This document shows, piece after piece, positions 8,682 through 17,883 of a DNA stretch of 64,000 nucleotides. This DNA is from Stygiobacter sp. (GTDB lineage: Bacteria > Pseudomonadota > Alphaproteobacteria > Rhodospirillales > Magnetospirillaceae), in the NCBI GenBank assembly GCA_006218045.1, contig VBWB01000008.1, positions 1-64,000 of the forward strand. The letters run 5' to 3'. Within the stretch, counting starts at the first letter, position 1. Every line of letters starts with the position of its first letter. The notes under the pieces are model-generated. The model saw nothing but the letters and a program-made list of their open reading frames with translations, was not told the DNA's origin and searched no databases. The translations under genes were made by a program, and so were the position numbers.

Positions 8682-9157
8682 GCCTTACCGTCTCGGCATG
8701 AACTGACCCAAAGGGTCAGTTCATTCCCCCATTGCCGCCACAGCATGGCGCTGGCGGTTTCCACCGCCGCCGCCACCAAGGGCGTCAGCCCGGCGGAAAA
8801 CGGCACCTGCAAGGCCGCCACCGCCCCCAGGATTTCGGTTTCCGGCGGCCTTTGCATAAGCCGGCGCATGGCGGCGACGATACTGGCCGGGCCGGCCCCC
8901 AGCGGGCCCTGCGGATCGGCGGGAATTTCGGCTTCGGTCAGCCGCAACACCTGTCCCGGCGGCCCCAATCGGCTGGAGAGGGCGGTGATCAGCACCGCTT
9001 GGCGGCACTGACGCAGGATGTCCAGCACCCCGCCTTCGCTGCCATCATGCAGGCAGACATGCCGGGGCCATGGGCGCGCGGCGAGGCGCCGGTGCACGGC
9101 GGTGCCGAAACCATCGTCGGCATGCAAGGAATTGCCAAGGCAGATCAGGCCGATCAC
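8627..9157 (-). CDS. Hydrogenase maturation protease-like protein
   Basis: 'MIGLICLGNSLHADDGFGTAVHRRL' N-terminus typical of HycI/HupD peptidase M52 family; 3' end overlaps ruvX antisense. Confidence 0.65.
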   Translation of the reverse strand: MIGLICLGNSLHADDGFGTAVHRRLAARPWPRHVCLHDGSEGGVLDILRQCRQAVLITALSSRLGPPGQVLRLTEAEIPADPQGPLGAGPASIVAAMRRLMQRPPETEILGAVAALQVPFSAGLTPLVAAAVETASAMLWRQWGNELTLWVSSCRDGKAQSPLGLAGASPFGSRPV

Positions 9158-9333
9158 GGCGGCTCCGTCGGTGTTTGCGTCAGTCTAGACATTAATGACG
9201 CGGCTGGCGAGTAATAATACTAAGGGTATAGGCTTTGGGATAAGGCGAGGCGTGTTTCTACAACATTAGTGTAAGATGTGTGCGTATTGACTTGATTCCA
9301 GTCCGCGTCTCGGTCTAGGGTTTCCCATCAAGA

Positions 9334-9369
9334 CCGTCCACCACTTTGGGGTGTGGCGGCTTTTTTTTT
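9334..9369 (+). terminator. Hairpin plus T9 tract upstream of the hemerythrin gene (terminator or attenuator)
   Basis: 'ccgtccaccactttggggtgtggcggcttttttttt'. Confidence 0.55.
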
Positions 9370-9415
9370 GCCGGCTACGTCCGGCGGATGCGGCCGTGGC
9401 AACGGGGGGTGGGAC

Positions 9416-9829
9416 ATGCTGGCCTGGGAACAGGGCTACAAGATCGGGCAATGGGAGATGGATGCCGAGCATCTGATCCTGTTTTCTCTGCTCAATCAGT
9501 TGGACATCAACATCAACGCCGATCTGGCGGAGGAATGCGTCCACGATGTGCTGGCGGCGCTTGACGCCTATATCGACTATCATTTCGCCCATGAAGAGGC
9601 GTTGATGAAGGCCTGGGGCTATCCCGGCCTGGAACAGCATTCCGGCTTGCATCATCAGTTCATGAACGAGGTCGGTCGTCTGCGCGAAGCGGTTAAGATC
9701 GACGACACCGTCAAGGCGGCGCTGAAGGTCCGCGGTTTCGTGCTGGAATGGTTGCTCAACCACATCATGGAAACCGACGCCGAGTATGCCCGCTTCATCG
9801 CTGAAAAGTCGAAGAAGTCCAGCGCCTAG
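9416..9829 (+). CDS. Bacteriohemerythrin
   Basis: 'DAEHLILFSLLNQL...YIDYHFAHEEALMKAWGYPGLEQHSGLHHQF...WLLNHIMETDAEYARFI' has the hemerythrin His/Glu ligand pattern. Confidence 0.92.
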   Translation: MLAWEQGYKIGQWEMDAEHLILFSLLNQLDININADLAEECVHDVLAALDAYIDYHFAHEEALMKAWGYPGLEQHSGLHHQFMNEVGRLREAVKIDDTVKAALKVRGFVLEWLLNHIMETDAEYARFIAEKSKKSSA

Positions 9830-9872
9830 GTCTGGTCGGGTTTGCACAAGCATCAGCAAGGGGTCTGTTGCC

Positions 9873-11045
9873 ATGCGCGTGACGGAAATGGAACGTGCCT
9901 TCCTGCACGAATTGCATGCCATCAAGAAGGATCCGCTGGGCAAGCGGGTCATTCACTTCTGTGTTTCAGCCGGGACGGCGCAAGCCGATCAGACCCGGCG
10001 CATCGAAAGCGCCAAGCATTTCATCGGCAAAAGCTTTGCCCGTTCACCCTATTGCAAGGTATTCGTCGCCCATAACGGCGATCTGTTCGTCGCCTATTCC
10101 CACGTCACCGTATCGGAAGTACTGGGGGTGTGCGCCAAGGTGGAAAAGCTGTTCCTGGACGAAGAAACATTCAGCCGACGCAACGCTTACGGTGAATATT
10201 CGTTCTATAAGATCGCCGATGCCACCAAGGATCTGGACGTGGTGTTCCACGCCTTCAAGACGATCATCGCCGATCAGCCCGAGGCGGCGCGGGCGTTGAA
10301 AAAGCCCATGAACGCGGAAAACCTGCACCAATTGTCGGAAAAAATCCGCAATCTCGACCTGCGGCACTGCATCTTCAACCAGCCGGTCTATTTCATCGGC
10401 GAACAGGTGCCGTCCATCGAGTTCCTGGAATTCTTCGTTTCCACCAAGCAGATCGAGGAAAACTTTCTGCCCGAGGTCAGCCTGACCGGCTCGCCCTGGC
10501 TGTTCCATGCGCTGAAGGAAGACCTGGACCGCGCCACCCTTCGCATCATGGCCAAGGAGATTCCCGAATACCGGCACAAGGCATTCAGCGTCAATCTCAC
10601 CCTGGCCACGGCCAGCTCGAAGGAATTCGAGCAGTTCAACAATGCGTTGCCGGGCCGCTTGGCCGGGCGCATCGTCATCGAGGTGCACAAGACCGACGTG
10701 GTCCAACACATGGACCTGTACCGCGACCTGCGCAAATCCACTGCCAAGATGGGGTTGAAACTGTGTATCGACGGTCTGGAATGGCAGGATTTCGACATGC
10801 TCTCGCTGACCCGGCTACACCCTGATTTCGTCAAGATCGGCTGGAGCGAAACCATGCTGGCGCCGTCGGCGGAAGCGTTGCAAGCCCTGGTTGGCGGCCT
10901 CAAGGGGTTGAACGGCCATGGTCAGGCGGTGCTGTCGCGCTGCGACAACCCCAAGGCATTCCCCTTTGCCCGCGGTCTGGGGATCCGCTACGTCCAGGGC
11001 CGACTGGCCGATCAGTTTTTCAAGACCGGGATGAAACTGCAATAA
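9873..11045 (+). CDS. Degenerate EAL-domain-like protein
   Basis: C-terminal half has EAL fold landmarks (IVIEVHKTD, LCIDGLEWQDFDMLSLTRLHPDFVKIG) but lacks canonical EAL and DDFGTGYSS motifs. Confidence 0.55.
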   Translation: MRVTEMERAFLHELHAIKKDPLGKRVIHFCVSAGTAQADQTRRIESAKHFIGKSFARSPYCKVFVAHNGDLFVAYSHVTVSEVLGVCAKVEKLFLDEETFSRRNAYGEYSFYKIADATKDLDVVFHAFKTIIADQPEAARALKKPMNAENLHQLSEKIRNLDLRHCIFNQPVYFIGEQVPSIEFLEFFVSTKQIEENFLPEVSLTGSPWLFHALKEDLDRATLRIMAKEIPEYRHKAFSVNLTLATASSKEFEQFNNALPGRLAGRIVIEVHKTDVVQHMDLYRDLRKSTAKMGLKLCIDGLEWQDFDMLSLTRLHPDFVKIGWSETMLAPSAEALQALVGGLKGLNGHGQAVLSRCDNPKAFPFARGLGIRYVQGRLADQFFKTGMKLQ

Positions 11046-11051
11046 TTCGGT

Positions 11052-11292
11052 GCCCGTGGAAAAGTCCTTCGCTTCAGTGTACTTTTCCCCGTTGAGTGAA
11101 GCGGAAAAAAATAGGCTTGGGGCGGCCTTGCGCCTATTTTTCGCTTTTGCGTTTTACCGCCTTTGCGGGGTAAAGGCGGGAGAAAGACTGAAACTCGCGC
11201 GGAAAGCACGCTTGAGCACGGGTTTTCATCGCAGGAATCGGGAAAAAGTACACCGAGGCGAAGCCGAGGGACTTTTTCACGGTCGACTAATT
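11052..11292. repeat. Family C element: ~240 bp bounded by inverted copies of CGTGgAAAAGTCC(c)TCGgcttcgcctcgGTGTACTTTTtcCC
   Basis: Left end 'cgtggaaaagtccttcgcttcagtgtacttttcccc'; right end (reverse complement) 'cgtgaaaaagtccctcggcttcgcctcggtgtactttttcccg'; further copy at 63352-63399. Confidence 0.65.
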
Positions 11293-11362
11293 CCCCCATG
11301 CCGGAAGGTTGCCCCCGGACGCGCCACCGCGTAATGTGCGCCAAGGGTGTGAAGGGGACTAG

Positions 11363-12214
11363 ATGCGTCACGCTTGGACTTTTCTGATCGGGTTGTTCTT
11401 TGCCGGCTTCGTCATGATGTGGTCGGCGCCCATCGGCATTGCGGTGGTGGTGCTGGCCGGATTGGGCGGTCAGATCAACCTGTTTCATGCCTTTTCCGGC
11501 GAATCGGTGTTCGGTGTGCGCGATGTTGACGGTCGGCTGCAAGGCCGCATGGTCAATGTCAGCTTCCGCCCGACCATGGTGCCGGTGATCGGCGAGCCGC
11601 GCCCGCGCCGCCTGCTGCTGCGTCTGGAAGTGATCGATATCGACGTCTTCGATGGTTCCAACGGCCTGGGCCGGGTCCGTCTGGATGCCTGGCCGCTGGA
11701 TGGTGCCGTCGATGTGTTGCAGCCGCCGCTTTACACGGTGGTGGCGCCCGGGCGCAAGGCGATCATCGATGACGAAAACGTGCTCAGCGTGGAAAACGGC
11801 AATCGCCGCAGCGCCTATTCCCTGGCCACCGGCGAGTGGTTGTACGATGCCGACGGCGCTGTCGTCACCTATACCACCGAAGGCGATCGACGTCGATTGT
11901 TGGCGGCGGCGGCGGCTGATGACGAAATGCCGCCGGGTTCGGTGGCGGTGGTGACCCTGGCCAGTCCGCAAGGGGTGTTGAAGCGCCTGCTGATCGCCGC
12001 CTCCGATCCCACCCGTGCCCGCCTGTTGCGCACCTCGGTGTCATTGATCCGCGCCGGCATCCGCACCGAACCCGCCGGGCTGCGTTGGGTCGATCTGGCC
12101 ATGCCGGCCGGCACCATCCGGGTCCCCCTGAGCGGCGACGTTCTCGACCTCGGTCGAGCGGAGGTGCCGGTGGGGCTGAAGATCACTGAATTCAAGGCGT
12201 GGCCGCAGCGGTAA
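11363..12214 (+). CDS. Hypothetical membrane-anchored protein
   Basis: 283 aa, one N-terminal TM helix 'WTFLIGLFFAGFVMMWSAPIGIAVVVLAGL'; no family recognised. Confidence 0.7.
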   Translation: MRHAWTFLIGLFFAGFVMMWSAPIGIAVVVLAGLGGQINLFHAFSGESVFGVRDVDGRLQGRMVNVSFRPTMVPVIGEPRPRRLLLRLEVIDIDVFDGSNGLGRVRLDAWPLDGAVDVLQPPLYTVVAPGRKAIIDDENVLSVENGNRRSAYSLATGEWLYDADGAVVTYTTEGDRRRLLAAAAADDEMPPGSVAVVTLASPQGVLKRLLIAASDPTRARLLRTSVSLIRAGIRTEPAGLRWVDLAMPAGTIRVPLSGDVLDLGRAEVPVGLKITEFKAWPQR

Positions 12215-12235
12215 ACGCGGCGGGGGCGGCGGCTT

Positions 12236-13903
12236 CTATCCGACGATCAGGGCGGCGGCGGCGGCGCGGGCGTGATCGGTGACGTTCTCGCCCGATAGCA
12301 TGCGGGCGATTTCCTCGGTCCGTGCGCTTGCCGACAAGGCGTCGACGCTGGTCAGCACCCGGCCCGGCTCGACCTCGGTCTTGGCGACGCGGTAATGCGA
12401 GGCGCCGCGCGCCGCCACCTGGGGCGAGTGGGTGACCACCAGAACCTGCACATCCCTGCCCAAGCGGCCCAGACGTTCGCCGACAGCCGCCGCGACGGCG
12501 CCGCCGATGCCGGAATCCACCTCGTCGAACACCATGGTCGGCGTACTCGAGCTTTGCGCCAACACCACTTTCAAGGCCAGCATGAAGCGGGACAATTCGC
12601 CGCCCGATGCCACCTTGCCGAGGGAAGCGGGCGGGGCGCCGGGATTGGTGGCGACCAGGAAGGCCACCTTGTCCAGGCCGTCCGGCCCCCAGTCGTTTTC
12701 ATCGCCCGGCTGCACCTGGGTGATGAAGCGGGCCTTGTCCAGCTTCAACGGTGGCAATTCCGCCGCCACCGCCCCATCCAGGCGGGCGGCGGCTTCGCCG
12801 CGGGCTTTTGACAGGGCGCGGGCGGCTTCCACATAGGTGGCGCGGGCGGCCTGCTCGGCCTTGGCCAGCTTGGTCAGATCGTTGCCGCCGCCATCCAGCG
12901 CCGCCAGTTGCGCCCCCAGACGGTCGCGCAAGCCGGCCAGGCTGTCGACGTCGACGCCGTGCTTGCGGGCGGCGGCGCGCAGGGCGAACAGCCGTTCCTC
13001 GGCTTTTTCCAGGGCGCGTGGGTCCAGATCGATCTCCGCCGATACCCGTTCCAACTGGCCGATGGCCTCGGCGGCTTCGTCGGCGGCGCGGTCGAGGGCG
13101 GCGATCACCGGGGCCAGCTTGCCTTCGGCCTTGTCGGCGACCCGTTCCAAGGTGCGCTGGGCCGAGCGCAACGATGCCTCGACGTCGCCCTTTTGCGTCA
13201 AAGCGGTCTGGGCGGCGTTCATCGCCTCGATCAGCTTTTCGCTGTGCTGCATGACCGCGCGCTTGGCCGCCAACTCGCTTTCCTCGCCCGGCTTGGGCGC
13301 CAGGGCATGCAATTCGTCATGGGCATGGCGCAGGGAGTCTTCTTCGGCCCGGGCCTGCTTCAGCGCCGCTTCGGCCTCGGACCGGGCCTTGGCCGCCGCG
13401 CGCCAGGCGTTCCAGGCGGCGCGCACCGCGCCCCGGCTTTGCCCCAATCCAGCGAAGGCATCCAGCACCGGCAGATGGGTGGTTTCGTCCAGCAGGCCAT
13501 GGCTTTCAAACTGGCCGTGGATTTCCACCAATTCGTCCCCGACCTTGCGCAGCAAGCCGACGCTGACCGCCTGATCGTTGACATAGGCGCGCGAGCGCCC
13601 ATCGGCGGTGACCACCCGGCGCAGCACCAAGGGGCCGTCCTGGGTCTCCATGTCCTGGGCGGCCAGCAGCACGCGGGCCGGATGAAAGGGCGGCGGGTCG
13701 AATTCGGCGATGACGGTCAATTGCGGGGCGCCGTGGCGCACCAGCCCGGAATCGGCCCTGGCCCCCAGGGTCAGGGATAGGGAATCCAGCAAGATGGATT
13801 TGCCGGCGCCGGTTTCGCCGGTGAACACCGACAGGCCGCCGGCGAAGCTCAGGTCCAGCTTTTCGATCAGGACGACGTCGCGGATCGACAGCGAAGCCAG
13901 CAT
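12236..13903 (-). CDS. recN: DNA repair protein RecN
   Basis: 'MLASLSIRDVVLIEKLDLSFAGGLSVFTGETGAGKSILLDSL...ASGGELSRFMLALKVVL..VFDEVDSGIGG'. Confidence 0.97.
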   Translation of the reverse strand: MLASLSIRDVVLIEKLDLSFAGGLSVFTGETGAGKSILLDSLSLTLGARADSGLVRHGAPQLTVIAEFDPPPFHPARVLLAAQDMETQDGPLVLRRVVTADGRSRAYVNDQAVSVGLLRKVGDELVEIHGQFESHGLLDETTHLPVLDAFAGLGQSRGAVRAAWNAWRAAAKARSEAEAALKQARAEEDSLRHAHDELHALAPKPGEESELAAKRAVMQHSEKLIEAMNAAQTALTQKGDVEASLRSAQRTLERVADKAEGKLAPVIAALDRAADEAAEAIGQLERVSAEIDLDPRALEKAEERLFALRAAARKHGVDVDSLAGLRDRLGAQLAALDGGGNDLTKLAKAEQAARATYVEAARALSKARGEAAARLDGAVAAELPPLKLDKARFITQVQPGDENDWGPDGLDKVAFLVATNPGAPPASLGKVASGGELSRFMLALKVVLAQSSSTPTMVFDEVDSGIGGAVAAAVGERLGRLGRDVQVLVVTHSPQVAARGASHYRVAKTEVEPGRVLTSVDALSASARTEEIARMLSGENVTDHARAAAAALIVG

Positions 13904-13910
13904 GGCGCGC

Positions 13911-14726
13911 CTACCACATCCAGCCGAACCAGCCGGAATCCTTCTTCTCCGCCTGGGTGGCGGATTGGCCGGTATTGACCATGGAGAAGGTATCCTCGTA
14001 CCAGTCGCTGCCGGGGAAGTTGTGACCGATGACCGCCGCCGTCTTCTTGGCCTCGTCGGTCAGGCCCAGGGTCAGGTAGATTTCCACCATGCGGTGCAGC
14101 GCCTCGGGGACGTGGCTGGTGGTCTGGTACTGCTCGACCACGATCTTGTAGCGGTTCAGCGCCGCCAGCCACTGGTCGCGATTTTGGTAATAGCGGGCGA
14201 TGTTCATTTCCTTGCCGGCCAGGTGGTCGCGGGTCAGGTCCACCTTCAGCTTGGCGTCGCGGGCATAGGAACTGGCGGGATAACGGTCCACCACCTCTTG
14301 CAGCGATTTCAGCGCCATTTCGGTCATCTTCTGGTCGCGGGCGACGTCGGTGATCTGTTCGTAATAGCACAGCCCCTTGAGGTAATAGGCGTAGGGCGCG
14401 TCCTTATTGCCGGGATGCAACTGGATGAAGCGATCCAAGGCCACCAGGGCGTCGGGGTATTTGTTGCGCTCGTACAGCACATAGGCGTTCATCAATTGCG
14501 CCTTGGTCGCCCATACCGAATAAGGATGCTGGCGGTCGACTTCGTCGAAAGCCTGGGCGGCTTTGTAATATTCGCCCTGTTCGACCAGATCCATGGCCTC
14601 GTTGTACAATTCCTCGACCGGACGCTCGACGTATTCATCCTTTTTGTCCGCGCAGGCGGACAGCAGGAGAGCGGTGGCGATCAGGGTGGCACCGGCAAGG
14701 CGGCGGGAAAGGGCGAGGCGAATCAT
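13911..14726 (-). CDS. bamD: Outer membrane assembly lipoprotein BamD
   Basis: Lipobox 'LLLSACADKK' and TPR-like 'YNEAMDLVEQGEYYKAAQAFDEVDRQHPYS'. Confidence 0.95.
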   Translation of the reverse strand: MIRLALSRRLAGATLIATALLLSACADKKDEYVERPVEELYNEAMDLVEQGEYYKAAQAFDEVDRQHPYSVWATKAQLMNAYVLYERNKYPDALVALDRFIQLHPGNKDAPYAYYLKGLCYYEQITDVARDQKMTEMALKSLQEVVDRYPASSYARDAKLKVDLTRDHLAGKEMNIARYYQNRDQWLAALNRYKIVVEQYQTTSHVPEALHRMVEIYLTLGLTDEAKKTAAVIGHNFPGSDWYEDTFSMVNTGQSATQAEKKDSGWFGWMW

Positions 14727-14810
14727 GGAATCCCTTGGGCCTTAAACTGTTGTGCCGGACTATAGCACGCCGCCGCCCCAGGGGAAGAGGGCAGGGAAGT
14801 GCCGTGGCAT

Positions 14811-14847
14811 GAAAAAACCCCCGCAGGGCCTTGCGGGCTGCGGGGGC
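14811..14847 (-). terminator. Rho-independent terminator of lpxC / dcw operon end
   Basis: Minus strand GCCCCCGCAGCCCGCAAGGCCCTGCGGGGGTTTTTTC. Confidence 0.8.
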
Positions 14848-14884
14848 GGAAGGTGTTCGTCCTACGGAAAGCCAGGAGGGAGGG

Positions 14885-15907
14885 TCAGCCGTTGACCACC
14901 AGCTTGTCCGGACCGGCCAGGGCCAAGCCCTGGGCTGCGGCGGAGCCGGCGGCGATGGTGGTGTAAGCCCAGGCGGTCTGGTCGGCGAACAGGGCGCGCA
15001 GCAATTGGTTGTTGAGCGCATGGCCGGAACGGATGCCGTCATAGACGCCCAGGAGCGGTGCGCCGGCCAGGAACAGATCACCCACCGCGTCCAAAATCTT
15101 GTGACGGACGAATTCGTCGCCGTAGCGCAGGCCATCGTCATTGAGCACGCGGGTGCCGGTGCTGTCGATGACCACGGCATTGTCGAGCGAGCCGCCACGG
15201 GCCAAGCCGTTGGCGCGCAGGTAAGCGACCTCGTGCTCGAAGCCGAAGGTGCGGGCGCGGCTGATCTCGGCCTTGAAGGTGCCGCGATTGAGCGCCACCG
15301 AAAAGCTTTGCTGGCCGATGGCGGCAGAGGCGAAATCGATGTGGAAATTGAGGCGGAAGCCACCGGCGGCCGGGCTCAAGCTGGCGGTCTTGTCGCCGTC
15401 GGTGACCGAAACCCGCTTCAGCACGCGGATAGCGCGGCGCGCTACGGCCTGCTCGACGGTGCCGGCGCATTCGATCAGGAACAGGAAGGGAGCGGCGGAG
15501 CCGTCCATCACCGGCACTTCCGGGCCGTTGATCTCGATGATGCAATTGTCGATGCCCGAGCCGGCCAGGGCCGACAGCAGATGCTCGACGGTGCCGACAT
15601 GGATGCCGTCCTGGTTGGTCAGGCAGGTGTTCATGCGGGTGTCGCCGACATTCGACCACAGGGCCGGAACATGGGCGCCACGCCCGGCGATGTCGCTGCG
15701 GCGGAAGACGATGCCGGTATCGGCGGCGGCGGGGTGCAGCACCATGGTGACCTTGGCGCCGGAATGCAGGCCAACGCCCGAGCAGCCGATGGCCGTCTTC
15801 AAGGTACGCTGGCGGAGAACGTTGGTTTCAACCGAGGTTTCAACCGAGGCCTTGGATTCGGCAGAAGATTTGAAGGTGGCAACCACGTCGGTCTTGTTGA
15901 TCTTCAC
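14885..15907 (-). CDS. lpxC: UDP-3-O-acyl-N-acetylglucosamine deacetylase
   Basis: '[30 protein letters not shown]...[34 protein letters not shown]'; likely GTG start near 15907. Confidence 0.95.
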   Translation of the reverse strand: MKINKTDVVATFKSSAESKASVETSVETNVLRQRTLKTAIGCSGVGLHSGAKVTMVLHPAAADTGIVFRRSDIAGRGAHVPALWSNVGDTRMNTCLTNQDGIHVGTVEHLLSALAGSGIDNCIIEINGPEVPVMDGSAAPFLFLIECAGTVEQAVARRAIRVLKRVSVTDGDKTASLSPAAGGFRLNFHIDFASAAIGQQSFSVALNRGTFKAEISRARTFGFEHEVAYLRANGLARGGSLDNAVVIDSTGTRVLNDDGLRYGDEFVRHKILDAVGDLFLAGAPLLGVYDGIRSGHALNNQLLRALFADQTAWAYTTIAAGSAAAQGLALAGPDKLVVNG

Positions 15908-16081
15908 GACTAAACCCCTTCCTCGTCGGACGCCCCTTGGTGAAAGGTTCACCAATCTTCCCGGCATCCGGCCCAATTCGATGGTTATCTTCTACTCCCT
16001 GGCTCTCAACCCCTCAAATCAATCATTATTTCGGTTTGTTACATCCGCTTCGGCGGTGCGGTAACTACCGGCGGGCGGGAA

Positions 16082-16117
16082 AAAGAAAGGGGTCCGATCC
16101 GGTGGGACCGGACCCCG
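16082..16117 (-). terminator. Rho-independent terminator downstream of ftsZ
   Basis: Minus strand CGGGGTCCGGTCCCACCGGATCGGACCCCTTTCTTTTT. Confidence 0.75.
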
Positions 16118-16149
16118 AGGGTATAATCAGCGCGGTAACGAGCCCCGAC

Positions 16150-17841
16150 TTAATTGGCCTGACGGCGCAAGAAGGCGGGGATGTCCAGATCCTCACCGGC
16201 ACGGGCCACGCTGGGCTCGCTGCGGGTGGCCATGTTGCCCATGCGGGCCGGTTCCTGGCGCGGTTGCTGCGCCATGGGGGCCGGTTCGTGGCGCTGCGGC
16301 TGCGGCACGGTCTGGGCCGTGGCGGGACGACGCAGCAGGCCGAACAGACCGCCGGCGCGGCGGGCTTCCGGCTCGGGTTGGCGTTGCGGCTGCGGCGCCT
16401 GCTGGCGCTGGATTTCCGGCTGGCGTTGCGGCTGCGGTGCCATCTGGGCGGTTTCGGCGATGTGCGACACCGCCTGGCTGAGATGGCCCATGTCGGGATC
16501 GGCGCGGAAATCCGCTTGCAGCGAGGTGGTGGCGGGAACCGGACGTTCCAGCACCGGGTCCAGACGCAGTTGCGGATCGGGGCGGAAGGTCTCGGCCATG
16601 GGCTGCGGGGCCGGACGTGCCGCCGGTTGCACCCGCATCTGAGTGCTGATGACGGGGGCGGTGACGACGGCGGGCTGGTGCGCCGGCTGGGCCAGGGTGC
16701 GCGCTTCCATCTGCGGCTGCGCCTGGGAGACGGCGACAGCGGCGGCGGGGGCCGCCTGGGCGGTGACCACGGCGGGACGGAAACCGGCATTGTTTCCGCC
16801 GCCGGCGGCGACACGGGGTTGCGGCTGGGCCGGCGGGGTGTTGAGCGACACCACGGTCGGCTTGGGCTGGGCGGCGGCTTCGCTGGCGATGCCGGTGGCG
16901 ACCACCGAGACGCGCATCTTGCCGTTCAGCTTTTCGTCGAAGGTCGAGCCGAAGATGATGTTGGCTTCGGGGTCGACTTCGTCGCGGATGCGGTTGGCGG
17001 CCTCGTCGACCTCGAACAAGGTCATGTCCATGCCGCCGGTGATGTTGATGAGCACGCCCTTGGCGCCCTTCATCGAGGTGTCGTCCAACAGCGGGTTGGA
17101 GATGGCGGCCTCGGCGGCCTCGATGGCGCGCTTGTCGCCCTCGGCCTCGCCGGTGCCCATCATCGCCTTGCCCATTTCGCTCATCACCGTGCGGATGTCG
17201 GCGAAATCCAGATTGATCAGGCCGGGCATGATCATCAGGTCGGTGACGCCGCGCACGCCCGAATACAGCACGTCGTCGGCCATCTTGAAGGCGTCGGCGA
17301 AGGTGGTGCGTTCGGTGGCGACGCGGAACAGGTTCTGGTTGGGGATGATGATCAAGGTGTCGACGTATTGCGACAGGTCCTCGATGGCGCCTTCGGCGGT
17401 GCGCATGCGGTGCGCGCCTTCAAAGTGGAACGGCTTGGTCACCACGCCCACGGTCAGGATACCGTGGTCGCGGGCGGCCCGCGCGATGACCGGCGCGGCG
17501 CCGGAACCGGTGCCGCCGCCCATGCCGGCGGTGATGAACACCATGTTGGCGCCGGCGATCTGGCCGATCACCTCTTCCAGGCTTTCCTCGGCGGCGGCGC
17601 GGCCGATCTCGGGACGCGAACCGGCACCCAACCCCTGGGCGACGGTGGTGCCCAACTGGACGCGGCGTTCGGTGCGCGACTGGTTGATGGCCTGGGCATC
17701 GGTGTTGGCGACGATGAATTCAACGCCCTCAAGACGCGACGCGATCATGTTGTTGACCGCGTTGCCGCCGGCTCCACCGACCCCGATGACGGTGATTTTC
17801 GGCTTTAGATCCTGGGGGTTCCCCGGAAGAAAGTTAAGCAT
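16150..17841 (-). CDS. ftsZ: Cell division protein FtsZ
   Basis: '[21 protein letters not shown]...[15 protein letters not shown]', C-terminal peptide '[13 protein letters not shown]'; long P/Q/A-rich linker. Confidence 0.98.
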   Translation of the reverse strand: MLNFLPGNPQDLKPKITVIGVGGAGGNAVNNMIASRLEGVEFIVANTDAQAINQSRTERRVQLGTTVAQGLGAGSRPEIGRAAAEESLEEVIGQIAGANMVFITAGMGGGTGSGAAPVIARAARDHGILTVGVVTKPFHFEGAHRMRTAEGAIEDLSQYVDTLIIIPNQNLFRVATERTTFADAFKMADDVLYSGVRGVTDLMIMPGLINLDFADIRTVMSEMGKAMMGTGEAEGDKRAIEAAEAAISNPLLDDTSMKGAKGVLINITGGMDMTLFEVDEAANRIRDEVDPEANIIFGSTFDEKLNGKMRVSVVATGIASEAAAQPKPTVVSLNTPPAQPQPRVAAGGGNNAGFRPAVVTAQAAPAAAVAVSQAQPQMEARTLAQPAHQPAVVTAPVISTQMRVQPAARPAPQPMAETFRPDPQLRLDPVLERPVPATTSLQADFRADPDMGHLSQAVSHIAETAQMAPQPQRQPEIQRQQAPQPQRQPEPEARRAGGLFGLLRRPATAQTVPQPQRHEPAPMAQQPRQEPARMGNMATRSEPSVARAGEDLDIPAFLRRQAN

Positions 17842-17883
17842 CTGGTACCTCCGCGCTGTATGGCCGTTTTCGGCCTATTGAAC

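Noticed and set aside
11050-11387. Short plus-strand ORFs 11050..11334 and 11163..11387
   Set aside because: They translate the family C repeat and its interior; no coding support.
16150-17841. Magnetosome-associated ftsZ (ftsZm)
   Set aside because: This copy has the full-length linker and C-terminal peptide and sits in the dcw cluster, so it is the housekeeping ftsZ. No mam/mms genes were seen.
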